From: Nitrosomonas communis
GTDB taxonomy: Bacteria; Pseudomonadota; Gammaproteobacteria; Burkholderiales; Nitrosomonadaceae
DNA: 64,000 bases
Assembly (NCBI RefSeq): GCF_001007935.1
Contig: NZ_CP011451.1
Coordinates: 434,001 to 498,000, forward strand
Direction of reading: 5' to 3'
Numbering within the stretch: position 1 is the first letter of the stretch; every line of letters starts with the position of its first letter. Positions 36,142 through 44,599 of the stretch are shown piece by piece. Both the position numbers and the translations under genes were made by a program. The notes under the pieces were generated by a model. It did not search any database. It was not told the DNA's origin and was given only the letters and a program-made list of their open reading frames with translations.

Positions 36142-36576
36142 TCAATTAATAGAATTGTTTGAGTTATTTGTTTTTCTAAATTTATTGGTAACAAATACTG
36201 TTACAAGCCCTGTTATAGTAAATCCACCAATAGTCATAGCTGTACTTTCAGAACCAAGATATAAGGCAATAATGCATGTTGCGAAGGCGAGGATACCAAT
36301 GAGTAAACCGAATATCTGGCCCCTCCTGATTGTGTTATATGCCGAAGTTAAGTGTAACTTCTCTATCTCTCTTTGATGCTTTCCATTTTCTTCCGCCATG
36401 GTAAGTATTCGTTCCGCAGCTCCGGGAACTATTTCATCAAATCCTCTTAATATTTCTGGATGAGGTATTGGCCCTGAATATTGTCGCGCCTGAACTTGTG
36501 TTATCTCTTCATGCTGATGAGATACATTATTTTTAGATTTTTTAACTTGGAGTGTATTATTTTTATTTCTGCTCAT
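36142..36576 (-). CDS. DUF2335 membrane protein, phage type
   Basis: A 144-residue protein with the DUF2335 hallmark QYSGPIPHPEILRGFDEIVP followed by GAAERILTMAEENGKHQRE. Two C-terminal membrane helices follow (GLLIGILAFATCIIALYLG and IGGFTITGLVTVFVTN). Genes of this family are frequent in temperate phages and genomic islands. Their role is unknown, though a two-helix membrane protein next to small phage genes suggests superinfection or lysis control. The start overlaps the end of the preceding small gene by 14 bases, so they form an operon. Confidence 0.8.
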   Translation of the reverse strand: MSRNKNNTLQVKKSKNNVSHQHEEITQVQARQYSGPIPHPEILRGFDEIVPGAAERILTMAEENGKHQREIEKLHLTSAYNTIRRGQIFGLLIGILAFATCIIALYLGSESTAMTIGGFTITGLVTVFVTNKFRKTNNSNNSIN

Positions 36577-36748
36577 CTGAGAATTGCTTTGCAGCGCACT
36601 TGATCTGCTGACCAGTGCATTCCCATGCCTTACGCATTCTATCGTTTGCGCTCAGTTTCGGAGCAATGTGGCTATATCTATTAGTGTCTGGACATATATC
36701 CATAATACTACCGATACCATTTAAAAAATACCTTAGTGTCTTAGTCAT
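36563..36748 (-). CDS. Small phage-type protein upstream of DUF2335 gene
   Basis: A 61-residue protein from the ATG at 36746-36748 (the frame can be read from a TTG at 36763). It starts MTKTLRYFLNGIGSIMDICP and ends with a helix rich in Lys and Gln (MRKAWECTGQQIKCAAKQF). Short proteins of this look often precede DUF2335 genes in phages. The overlap with the DUF2335 gene supports a real gene. Function unknown. Confidence 0.5.
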   Translation of the reverse strand: MTKTLRYFLNGIGSIMDICPDTNRYSHIAPKLSANDRMRKAWECTGQQIKCAAKQFSDEQK

Positions 36749-38006
36749 AGTTAATCTTACCAATTAGTTATGATATTTAATCCTCTATATGAGGATATTC
36801 ATATTAAACGGAATGTTTATTAATTAGATAACTTAATTTTATTTCTGTTCTCAAATTTTAGCAGAATCTAGCATTACCAATTTAATTGCTACCACCCCAG
36901 TACTTCTTAAATAGCCTGAGTTCTCATGAGATGGTAAATTTGTTAACGCCTACTTCATTCGCTCTCTCTTTGTTTAAATCCTTCTTTCTGTAACCCATAC
37001 ATCTGACAGCGTTGCTCACAGGTAAGCTGCTGATAGTCTTTCATCTGTGCTCCTTTTATTTGATCGTTCAAGAAGCTCAGATGCTATCGTAGTTTGCCTC
37101 TTATCAACCTTATAAAAGTTGCACTTCAAACTTGAATCCGCCTGATAAATAAATCATGATTTCTGGACTACATTGGACTACAAATGTGACAAGCTGTCAC
37201 TCCTTATTCCATTTTTAGATCTAAAGTATATTTATTTAATTTTTTATCGATGTAATTTCAATTACTTGACACAATTAATAATTAACTTTTGATTTAGAAA
37301 TGGAATTACATAAATATGCACGATAATTAGGTCTTTACTGTTTCACATTTGGCTGATCTGTCAATGAAGTGTTAACCTGATTTAAATTAACTCTTCTGTT
37401 TTAAAGGAGAATAAAGCTTATCCTTAACTCCTACGCTGTCAGTATCCTGGCGGCATGAACCGTAAACGATCCAACAAAACCATCTTCCATCAGCTTGGCC
37501 GCGTGCACTTTTCAGTGACGGTAAACAACAAATCCAACAGCGGTAGGACGCAATAAACGAGCGCATTGCACTGGATGATTTTCATTAGGTGCAGTAGCGA
37601 TTCCGCCCTACGCGGGCTGATCGTTATTTATAAAAGCTGTGTTATCGACAAGAAGCCTGGAAAGCTGGAGTGACCATCTGATCCACCCTTGTTATGGCTG
37701 AAATTCTCAGAAATTTGGGCCAAACCTGATTCACCGTCACCTAAGTCTCCTGCTGACCATCAGATGCGGTCTAAATCTGTGTAGAGAGAAAATTTTCTGT
37801 TTCCGATCATGTCTTTTTACCTGGTGCAAAACCTGTACAGGTTTTATCTATCAAGGAGTTATTACAAACCACTCAATAGTGGTCTCGTCATTGACGTAAA
37901 GGTGGTCACGTAATAAACTCCGTACCACAGGAGCCGCGGCTCTTAGTGTTTAGCTAAAAATCGTGCACTGTAAAGAGTTTCATTATATCAATCAAAGGAA
38001 ATTGCA
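36749..38006. other. Long intergenic stretch before cytochrome P460
   Basis: No recognisable gene. It contains MITE-B copy 4 (37206-37306). The right end holds the promoter and ribosome site of the cytochrome P460 gene. Confidence 0.5.
37206..37306. repeat. MITE-B copy 4
   Basis: A 101-bp element with ends attccatttttagatctaaa and ttttgatttagaaatggaat. The ends match the family but the interior is AT-rich and diverged, so it may be an older or different subtype. Confidence 0.6.
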
Positions 38007-38603
38007 ATGGGCTTTAAAAAAATACTGACAACTAGCATCGTAGCTATGATGATATCATCTGGTCTGGGTAGCCATGCGCTTGCAGCAGGACCCGCGCAGT
38101 TTAACGATAAGGGTGAATTGCTCTTACCTCAGAATTATCGGGAATGGGTAATGGTAGGCACTCAGGTTACACCTAACGAACTGAACGAAGGCAAAGCACC
38201 ATTTGCTGAAATTCGAACCGTTTATATTGACCCGGAGAGCTACGCGCACTGGAAAAAAACGGGAGAATTCAGAGACGGGACGATGACTGTCAAGGAACTT
38301 GTCAGTGTAGGGGATCGTAAAGGACCAGGTAGCGGCAATGGTTACTTTATGGGCGACTACATTGGGCTGGAAGCATCAGTCAAAGATTCGAAGCATTTTG
38401 CTAATGAACCAGGTAACTGGGGATTTTACATTTTCTATGTGCCAGGCACCCCGCTGGTTGCAGCTGCTAAAAACCTGCCGACACAAGAATGTGCAGAATG
38501 TCACAAAACTAATGCCAAAGATGACTTGGTTTTTACCCAATTCTATCCTGTTCTGCGGGCAGCGAAAGAAACTGGGGCTTCGGGTGTTCTCGCTCCAAAG
38601 TAA
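38007..38603 (+). CDS. Cytochrome P460 (periplasmic c-type heme, hydroxylamine/NO oxidation)
   Basis: A 198-residue periplasmic protein with a signal peptide (ILTTSIVAMMISSGLGSHA, cleavage near residue 26). The heme-binding motif CAECHK is at residues 162-167. Cytochrome P460 of ammonia oxidisers oxidises hydroxylamine, with NO, to nitrous oxide or nitrite. Its heme is unusual because a lysine is cross-linked to the porphyrin; that lysine is at mature position 70 in the characterised protein. Here Lys96 of the precursor, in GTMTVKELVSVGD, falls at about mature residue 70. The gene has its own ribosome site (aaagga) and is monocistronic, isolated in a gene-poor region. It is the main taxonomic marker in the window. 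Confidence 0.93.
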   Translation: MGFKKILTTSIVAMMISSGLGSHALAAGPAQFNDKGELLLPQNYREWVMVGTQVTPNELNEGKAPFAEIRTVYIDPESYAHWKKTGEFRDGTMTVKELVSVGDRKGPGSGNGYFMGDYIGLEASVKDSKHFANEPGNWGFYIFYVPGTPLVAAAKNLPTQECAECHKTNAKDDLVFTQFYPVLRAAKETGASGVLAPK

Positions 38604-39009
38604 CTGCTAAAACTTAACTTTATAATGTTAGCAACCACTTGGAATAGCTAATGTTTTAGCAAATAATTTGTTTACTTTTTTCTACGCAGTGAATTGTCAT
38701 AATGATTCATTGCGTAGTTGAGGCAGCAACTGTCGGTAACAGTTATACTGTTTTGTTTAATTTTTGTTTATCTGGTCATCCAGCCACATCTTTCTCATCC
38801 ATAAAAGCTTATCGGTTGGCTATTTCCATATATACCTCATATACCTCATGCGTAATCACGGCTGCTTCCATAATTCGACTATCTTTTCCAGTCGTTACCT
38901 AACATCATATTCATTGTGATGTGTGAGATCATAACCGTTAGTGACCACTGTCTCGTTCTGACTCAACTACATCGAATGGGAGCCGATCATATAATGTGAT
39001 TGGAGGGGG
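38604..39009. other. Downstream region of cytochrome P460
   Basis: No convincing gene; short frames only. No strong terminator hairpin was identified just after the stop. Confidence 0.45.
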
Positions 39010-39330
39010 GTGCCCAAAAACTTTCGTCTGTGAAATTTCTAGATTTCCCCATAAACTTCCGCGCTATCGATATTGCACTTTTCCCTTTGATATACCCTAC
39101 TACGTAAGATACTGAGTATTTCGGAGGAATACTGATGCACATGTGTACATGATCAGGCATCAGGTCCCTTCTACTATCTGGCAGTTTTTCTGCTCTGCTA
39201 ATTCGCGCAATACCTTTCTAAGGTGTTTTCGTATCATTCCGAATATCACTTTCTTCCTTCTTTTCGGAATAAATACGACATAATACTTACAGTCCCATGT
39301 CGTATGCGCCAAACTCTGATAATCTCTCAT
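39010..39330 (-). pseudogene. IS200-type TnpA (HUH transposase) remnant
   Basis: From an ATG at 39328-39330 the sequence reads MRDYQSLAHTTWDCKYYVV, FIPKRRKKVIFGMIRKHLR and ELAEQKNC, clear IS200 TnpA sequence. An in-frame stop follows at the point where the family has the HUH metal-binding motif (CLIMYTCASVF, compared with the usual PDHVH). Later parts appear in broken form (RNTQYLT, GISKGKVQYR). The element end hairpin lies at 39402-39420. It cannot encode an active enzyme. Confidence 0.75.
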
Positions 39331-39401
39331 TTAATTCTCTAGCTCTTGATCAAGCTAAAAGAATCACGATGACTGTATCACACGGTCAAACCTTTAATTG
39401 T

Positions 39402-39420
39402 CCCCCGGCATAGCCGGGGG
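39402..39420. repeat. IS200/IS605-type end hairpin
   Basis: A perfect 8-bp stem (cccccggc / gccggggg) with loop ata, next to the TnpA remnant. The same core hairpin recurs at 45288-45304. Confidence 0.7.
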
Positions 39421-39540
39421 ATTACCTTATTTAAGCAGGATGATATTGTGAGTAGAGTATTTACAGTCGGCTGTATTTAATATGAAATGAATAATAAAAG
39501 AATTCTACCTTCCAGTAAAATCGCTAAATATAGATATATA

Positions 39541-40134
39541 TTATTTCTCCCAATGAGATAATATTTTTTCAGTAGTATGAACTTCCAATTGAATACTGAA
39601 ACGATTTTCATAAATATTTATAATAGAATCATGGCAACTATCTTGAGAGCTACATAATGCATCTCTGGCCAAAATAATGCGATAACCTAAATCTATTGCA
39701 CCCATAACCGTAGCCAATACACAAATATCTGTTTCTCCTCCTGAAATAATGAGCGTATTTATTCCCTGTTTTTGCAGGTATTGATGCAGAGTAGTTTCCA
39801 TCCATGGGCCATAAACATGCTTATCTATCACGACTGCGGGCGGAACGAATTGTGATAATTCTGATATAAGATCAATCAAGACAGGATTGATTTTTCTCAG
39901 TGTCATACATTCCCACCGCTCATAATATTTTCTCCACATACCAACCCCTTCAATACTCGTTTTCATCGGGATAAAGCGAGTGAAGATCGTTTTGGATGGA
40001 TCAAACTCTGTGAGGGCTATTAATTGAGGTAAAATTTTATAGGCCCAAGGAGTGCTCCATTCCGTTGGCTCAGCAAATATCTTTTGCATATCAACACATA
40101 TATGAACACCCTGATTTTTATGGATTACTTTCAT
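39541..40134 (-). CDS. Isochorismatase-like cysteine hydrolase
   Basis: A 197-residue hydrolase of the isochorismatase/nicotinamidase superfamily. The catalytic triad is visible as Asp15 (HICVDMQ), Lys105 (VVIDKHVYGP) and Cys138 (SGGETDICVLATVMGA). The conserved non-proline cis-peptide region lies just before Cys138. The substrate is not predictable from sequence: relatives cleave nicotinamide, ureidoacrylate, N-carbamoyl amines or isochorismate. The gene stands alone with no pathway partners nearby, and no siderophore genes support a true isochorismatase. The start ATG at 40132-40134 has no strong ribosome site. Confidence 0.85.
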   Translation of the reverse strand: MKVIHKNQGVHICVDMQKIFAEPTEWSTPWAYKILPQLIALTEFDPSKTIFTRFIPMKTSIEGVGMWRKYYERWECMTLRKINPVLIDLISELSQFVPPAVVIDKHVYGPWMETTLHQYLQKQGINTLIISGGETDICVLATVMGAIDLGYRIILARDALCSSQDSCHDSIINIYENRFSIQLEVHTTEKILSHWEK

Positions 40135-40719
40135 TGTAGATAGTTATTAAAATTTGTGTATATCATCCAAATGGAAATGGTCGATTTCATGTGGTGATGA
40201 GAGAGTATATTCTTTAAAGCTCTTCTTCTAATCAATCGATCGATTTATACAGACCTGATGCAATGATTAAGAAAAAATCATTTGGATATAGTTTTACAGA
40301 GATCTGTTAAAAAATTTGATCCCAAGTTTATCTGATAATAAACGAGTATTCTCCTTTCATTAAATAATAAAAGATTAAATAAAAGATCGGTGGGTGAAGC
40401 GGTAGGAGAATACAATAGCCATTTCCATAGTGAACCAGGTATGTATTGCGAGGAGGGTCATCCACCACTCTGGTGACACATACACGCTCAAGCTTTTGCC
40501 ATTTTGTGCCAGCTGAGACACGCTGGCAGTTTTTCATCATTTAACTGACGCATAATGTAGAGTAGCGCTTGAAGTCTAGATTCTCATTCAACCGGACGTG
40601 AGTTTACGATAAGCCTAGTATGGCCGTTGGCATCATCCATATATTGCTTCGACTGCTAGTAGCCGGATAGCAGGCTTCGATTAAGATTCGTTATTGTTGG
40701 TTATTAAGTCCAAATTCGG
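40135..40719. other. Gene-free stretch
   Basis: Only short frames with unlikely composition. No RNA gene was recognised. Confidence 0.4.
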
Positions 40720-41847
40720 TCAATATTCCGGATTTTTTACTATTTCAGCGGCAGGTGAAGCACCTGCTTTCGAGGCCACATCCATCGCAAGGCGCTGGAG
40801 CATGTCGGTTTCATCTAGGCCTTCCAGGAAGCGCTTGGGTATACCCGATAGCCCGATCTGAGCCCCGACGAGTGCCCCAGTCAAGACAGCGCGCGCCTGA
40901 TTTTCACCACCGCCATTCACAGCGTGGAGCACAGCCAGTTCGAAATCATCCGAAAAGCGGGCGGAAAGATGATAAGCGGCGGGAAGCTGATGATAGATGG
41001 CGCAGGTCATGCCATAAACCATGGAGACTTTCCAAGCGGGCTCTATGCGGACATCCGGATCCGCAGCAGCACCTGCAACATATGAAGGGGTCAGGAGTGC
41101 ATCTGGCGAGATAAAATAGCCGCTTTCCAGCGGACGGTCCTTCTGCGGTGGCTGCAAATCGGTATGCGCCATCGTATGGAAGGGTAATTTTCTCGCTCTT
41201 GCCAACCGCATGAGCTTACCGGAAAGACTACCGTCGAGCTTGTTTCCCTGCACCAGAATTCCTAGTACCGCCCCGTATGCGACAGTAAGGGCAACCACGG
41301 TCTCATCGTTCTGGGTGAGGCGTGTATTGCTGGAGATGGCGGCCGCCATTTCCTGTGGCTGAAAGGCGTAGCGGACCGCCAAGGCGAGCGTTCTCCCTAT
41401 CGCTTCGGTGGTGTCGGCTGGCCCTCCTGTTTGCACCCCCCAAGGCAGGTTCTGCTGGACACGCTTGCGCCAAGCGTCGCGAATCGACTGCTGAGTGTAT
41501 CCCCCTGGCCCGTTGACAGGCATACCGTTGAGCAACGGAAATATTTCCTCGTCCATGCGCCGGCAGAAATCCGTTTCATCATAACCGCCGCGCTCGACGA
41601 GAGAGCGCAGCATCAGGCGGAGAATGATGCCCCCCTGTGAAAGTTGGCCCGCTTTAAGACCGCTATGGTAGCGGCCGGGTTTGGGGTCGACATAGGTCGT
41701 GATCCAGTCTCCGTAGTCACGGCGGAGCACCGCGAGGTCGTAATACCAGTGGGGACCGAGGCCTAACGCATCCCCAACGAAGGCGCCCATGATGGCGCCG
41801 GCAGCCCGGTCCCTGGTGTCAGAGTCTTGAATAAAGATGCCGATCAT
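40720..41847 (-). CDS. ADP-ribosylglycohydrolase family protein, divergent second metal site
   Basis: A 375-residue protein with the family opening RAAGAIMGAFVGDALGLGPHW (first metal-site Asp at about 26). The helical core follows, with the late motif region VNGGGENQARAVLTGALVGA. In enzymes that remove ADP-ribose, the late motif is GGDTDS-like and supplies metal-binding aspartates. Here those positions read GGENQA, as in crystallin-J1-like relatives, so hydrolase activity is uncertain. An aggagg ribosome site precedes the ATG at 41847 by nine bases. The gene is distinctly richer in G+C than its surroundings, which points to horizontal acquisition. No DraT or other partner lies nearby. Confidence 0.85.
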   Translation of the reverse strand: MIGIFIQDSDTRDRAAGAIMGAFVGDALGLGPHWYYDLAVLRRDYGDWITTYVDPKPGRYHSGLKAGQLSQGGIILRLMLRSLVERGGYDETDFCRRMDEEIFPLLNGMPVNGPGGYTQQSIRDAWRKRVQQNLPWGVQTGGPADTTEAIGRTLALAVRYAFQPQEMAAAISSNTRLTQNDETVVALTVAYGAVLGILVQGNKLDGSLSGKLMRLARARKLPFHTMAHTDLQPPQKDRPLESGYFISPDALLTPSYVAGAAADPDVRIEPAWKVSMVYGMTCAIYHQLPAAYHLSARFSDDFELAVLHAVNGGGENQARAVLTGALVGAQIGLSGIPKRFLEGLDETDMLQRLAMDVASKAGASPAAEIVKNPEY

Positions 41848-42092
41848 ATTTTGATCCTCCTGTTGGTTAGCGTCAGCTAAATGATGCTTCGAGCGCCCGG
41901 ATGCGAATCACCCATGAGGATTGAATCTATCCCAGCCGATAGTTTTCGTCAACTGCTGTTGATCACTGTGGTCTGCATCGCCATGCTGCAGTCTGCTCCC
42001 GATAAGCCGGCTCCAGCAACGAAAAGTGTTTGAACCTCAAGTGGACGAAAAAATACTATAACATAACCAAATAATTTTGATTATAACGTAAA

Positions 42093-42180
42093 GATGGCAT
42101 ATTCGCTGGATTTCCGCTGTAAAGCCCTGTCTGTCCGGGAGAAAGAAGACTTATCATTGCCGTGTTGGCGGTCCGGTTTG
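42093..42180 (+). pseudogene. N-terminal remnant of an IS630-type transposase
   Basis: The frame MAYSLDFRCKALSVREKEDL resembles the start of the intact IS630 transposase at 14713 and then ends at a TAG. The upstream bases, including a run like the IS630 terminal repeat, fit an old element end. Only about 30 codons are left. Confidence 0.65.
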
Positions 42181-42182
42181 AT

Positions 42183-42209
42183 ATAGCCCGACCAGTTAAG
42201 AATGATTCA
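42183..42209. repeat. 27-bp short repeat (also at 43222-43248)
   Basis: The two sites share accagttaagaatgattca preceded by atagcc, with two mismatches over 27 bases. They lie at the left of MITE-B copy 5 and between the acetyltransferase and the gene at 43401. Confidence 0.6.
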
Positions 42210-42215
42210 ATAAGA

Positions 42216-42313
42216 ATTCTCACCTAAACCAAACATGACGCGAAGGCAAGCTGTAGACAGTATCAATAATACGGCACGAAGAGCCGGCAAAGTCATGCTT
42301 GATTCAGTTGAAT
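42216..42313. repeat. MITE-B copy 5
   Basis: A 98-bp copy with the family interior (cgaaggcaagctgtagacag, then gccggcaaagtcatg) but diverged ends. It abuts the perfect hairpin at 42312-42360. Confidence 0.65.
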
Positions 42314-42360
42314 CGGGTCGAGGGTAACGGATACATACAATCCGTTACCCTCGACCCGAT
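42312..42360 (-). terminator. Perfect 21-bp hairpin
   Basis: Arms 42312-42332 and 42340-42360 are exact complements with a 7-base loop (acataca). It starts seven bases beyond the stop of an outer-membrane-protein-like tail on the minus strand, so it looks like that gene's terminator. No T-run follows, but the stem is unusually long and GC-rich. Confidence 0.65.
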
Positions 42361-42366
42361 CGTGAG

Positions 42367-42445
42367 CTAAAATTTAACGCCTAAATTAACTCGGAAAATC
42401 GGCGAAGGTGTAGCTGTCGTGTTGAATGCTTTGTTTGGTAGACTA
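42367..42445 (-). pseudogene. C-terminal tail of an outer-membrane beta-barrel protein
   Basis: Reading leftward, the last codons before the TAG at 42367-42369 give TPSPIFRVNLGVKF. A final beta-strand ending in Phe is the signature of TonB-dependent receptors and porins. Only about 25 codons remain; everything upstream has been replaced by the acetyltransferase gene. The assignment rests on a short stretch. Confidence 0.4.
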
Positions 42446-43000
42446 ATCGGAAACATCGCGAATCACTCGACATGGATTTCCGGCTGCCAGTACGCCTTCC
42501 GGAACGTCACGCGTTACGACACTACCCGCCCCGATAATTGTTCGGGATCCGATACGGACACCAGCCAAAATAAGTGCTCCGCCACCCACCCACACGTCTG
42601 CTCCAATCTCAATTGGCTTTCCGTATTCCTGCGTTCTACGAAGATCTGCATTGAATGGATGTAACGGCGTAAGAATTTGTACGCCTGGGCCAAATAGCGT
42701 GTAGTCACCAATGTGGACCTCGCACACATCGAGAACGGTGCAGTTGAAGTTGAAAAATACACGAGTACCGAGATGAATATTTGAACCGTAATCACAGTAG
42801 AACGGAGGTTGCATCCAAACGGTATCGCCTCCAGTGCCGAAGAGAGCCTCCAGAATGCGGCGTATTTCGCTCTGCTCCGACTCTTTCATGACGTTTAACG
42901 CATGACATAACGAGCGTGCATATTCGCGCGCGGCAACTAACTCAGGATCGAACGGATCATAAAGTTCGCCGGCCAGCATTTTTTGACGCTCAGTTCGCAT
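42443..43000 (-). CDS. maa: Maltose/galactoside O-acetyltransferase (hexapeptide repeat)
   Basis: A 185-residue sugar acetyltransferase of the Maa/LacA/NodL group. It transfers acetyl from acetyl-CoA to a sugar hydroxyl. The N-terminal Maa domain begins MRTERQKMLAGELYDPFDPE. The left-handed beta-helix of hexapeptide repeats runs from about residue 70, with the catalytic-histidine segment TPLHPFNADLRR and the coenzyme-A region WVGGGALILAGVRIGSRTII. The length is normal. It overwrote the end of an outer-membrane protein gene (tail at 42367), a sign that it was inserted with foreign DNA. Its sugar acceptor is unknown. Confidence 0.9.
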   Translation of the reverse strand: MRTERQKMLAGELYDPFDPELVAAREYARSLCHALNVMKESEQSEIRRILEALFGTGGDTVWMQPPFYCDYGSNIHLGTRVFFNFNCTVLDVCEVHIGDYTLFGPGVQILTPLHPFNADLRRTQEYGKPIEIGADVWVGGGALILAGVRIGSRTIIGAGSVVTRDVPEGVLAAGNPCRVIRDVSD

Positions 43001-43400
43001 GTTGTCGCCTAATTAAAATTAAACCTTTGAAATGACGCAATCCGTTAAAAAAATAAAATCCAACATGGCGAGTTGCATACTCTCTCCTTATGTTGTACCA
43101 AACTGTGGTGGTTTGTTTTCATCATAACAAACTTCGTTAGATCCACAAGATATGATTAATAAATCATGATTTTTTGACTAGATACGCGAAAAATCGTCAC
43201 ACCTTATACGAGTATACTTAAATAGCCTAACCAGTTAAGAATGATTCAGAATGTGTGAGAATGATCTATTCCATGAGCATGTATCCAGAGATGTACAAAC
43301 GGTCGACCACAGACTAAAGGGGATCAACTTAACAAAAAACAAACATTTATCCTGATAGAATAGGGAACTCCACCAAGCAGTTAACAATAAAGGATAAACC
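43001..43400. other. Intergenic stretch with short repeat
   Basis: Contains the second copy of the 27-bp repeat at 43222-43248 and a segment (aaatcatgattt) also seen near 37153. No gene is evident. The ribosome site of the next gene (aaagga) is at its right end. Confidence 0.45.
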
Positions 43401-43760
43401 ATGGAAGAGATATACTTGGTATATGCGAAAGCAATATCAATAAAAGCTGCAACTAATGCTGTTGGTATTGGCAATATAAATGCAATCATTTTTGTTGGCG
43501 CAAAATCTCAAGAAGGAGCCAAAATACTTGCTCGTTCTGCGTTAATGGATTATGGATATCGTCTAACAAGCGTTTTAGAAATCTTCGTACCCACTCCTTC
43601 AGATATTTCGAATTTGGACCCACAATTATTAGCCCTGTACAATGAGTCGATTGATCGAGGATACGGACTTGAGATAATTGCTCAAGACGTTGATCATGAT
43701 CATCCTTTCGAGATACGCTCATTGGGCACTCCTATTCTTGACAAAACAAAAAAGTATTAG
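43401..43760 (+). CDS. Unknown protein, possible partner of downstream RHH protein
   Basis: A 119-residue protein with a ribosome site (aaagga, seven bases before the ATG). It has no signal peptide or membrane helix and a mixed alpha/beta look. I do not recognise the family. The sequence IFVGAKSQEGAKILARSALMDYGY suggests a strand-turn-helix unit. It is followed after 35 bases by a small ribbon-helix-helix-like gene on the same strand. The pair has the size and order of a toxin-antitoxin or small regulatory operon, but neither product matches a toxin family I know, so this is inference only. Confidence 0.6.
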   Translation: MEEIYLVYAKAISIKAATNAVGIGNINAIIFVGAKSQEGAKILARSALMDYGYRLTSVLEIFVPTPSDISNLDPQLLALYNESIDRGYGLEIIAQDVDHDHPFEIRSLGTPILDKTKKY

Positions 43761-43795
43761 ATGCCAACTAAAAATAACTATAAAAATAACTAATT

Positions 43796-44068
43796 ATGCT
43801 TTCTGAAAATTTAAAAGAATGTTCGCAAAAAGATCGCCCCATGAGATCTATTACGATAAGCTTCCCGATTGATGTAGTAGAATCCATGAAAAAAATAGCG
43901 CGACTCAAAGGATTATCCGGATACAAGATACTATTGAAGTCATACATCAGCGCAGGGTTGTGCAGAGATGAATATCGATATTCCGGCATATCAACAGCGC
44001 TTTTGATCGAAGCGCTAAAAAACATGGGGTACCCGACACCGTCATCCAACAAGCTACACGGGATGTGA
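43796..44068 (+). CDS. Ribbon-helix-helix-like small protein (candidate antitoxin)
   Basis: A 90-residue protein. The segment RSITISFPIDVVESMKKIAR followed by LKGLSGYKILLKSYISAGL has the strand-helix-helix pattern of CopG/Arc-type DNA binders. Similar antitoxins contain PLKGFSGYQALIKAYISQGL-like sequences. An alternative start is the Met at residue 16 (43841), just before the strand. It follows the unknown gene at 43401 by 35 bases, probably in one transcript. It may repress its own operon. Confidence 0.6.
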   Translation: MLSENLKECSQKDRPMRSITISFPIDVVESMKKIARLKGLSGYKILLKSYISAGLCRDEYRYSGISTALLIEALKNMGYPTPSSNKLHGM

Positions 44069-44294
44069 TTGAATCAGCTATGTGAATAGGAAATTGATCA
44101 CCAGCAATATAGAGCTAGTCGAGCGCTTCAAACTTGGCTAAAGACAGGGGAAGTAATTCCCCCTGGCAGGGGTTGTATTTTTCGCATGCCAGTGAGTTTC
44201 TTATTACTCATCCCTATTCCCTCTCTGCCAATCCAGCCGTGGCACCAGCAACTTGGCTCTGTACCCGGATATCAGGGTGAATCATTTTTCTTTC

Positions 44295-44549
44295 TCAATC
44301 AATGCCAAAGGTCTGCATCACCACCCTGAGTGAGCGGCTAAATAATGCATCGTGCGGATTCTCTTTCAATTCACGATCATGAAATAAAAGCCCATCTACC
44401 TCAAAGATATGAGCCAGGCATTGTACCATCACATTCTTGAATTTAAACACAGCACACCCATACGAAGCACACCAATGCTTGGCAACTATGCTCTTGCCTA
44501 CATCAATCGCCCCGCTTAATCCGATCAATTTAATTTCGTCATATCCCAC
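44295..44549 (-). pseudogene. N-terminal fragment of a phage deoxynucleotide monophosphate kinase
   Basis: The 84-codon frame starts with a P-loop (IKLIGLSGAIDVGKSIVAKH) and ends with SRSLRVVMQTFGID. Both fit the N-terminal part of phage dNMP kinases (Gp1-like, MQTxGTE motif). Full proteins are about 200-240 residues. The rest is missing, and the P-loop reads GAIDVGKS rather than the usual GAxxSGK. It is a relic of a prophage. Confidence 0.6.
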
Positions 44550-44552
44550 GCG

Positions 44553-44583
44553 ATTCCATTTCTAAATCAAACCTGACTTTACA
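44553..44583. repeat. MITE-B half copy
   Basis: Only one end of the element is present (attccatttctaaatcaaac plus ctgacttt). The rest is replaced by repeat C. Confidence 0.55.
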
Positions 44584-44599
44584 GGCTCCTGCTTAATAG

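Noticed and set aside
38702..38902. 66-codon frame downstream of cytochrome P460
   Set aside because: Low-complexity Ser/Thr/Ile-rich translation with no start signals.
40328..40540. 70-codon frame on the minus strand
   Set aside because: Odd composition, no ribosome site and no recognisable features.
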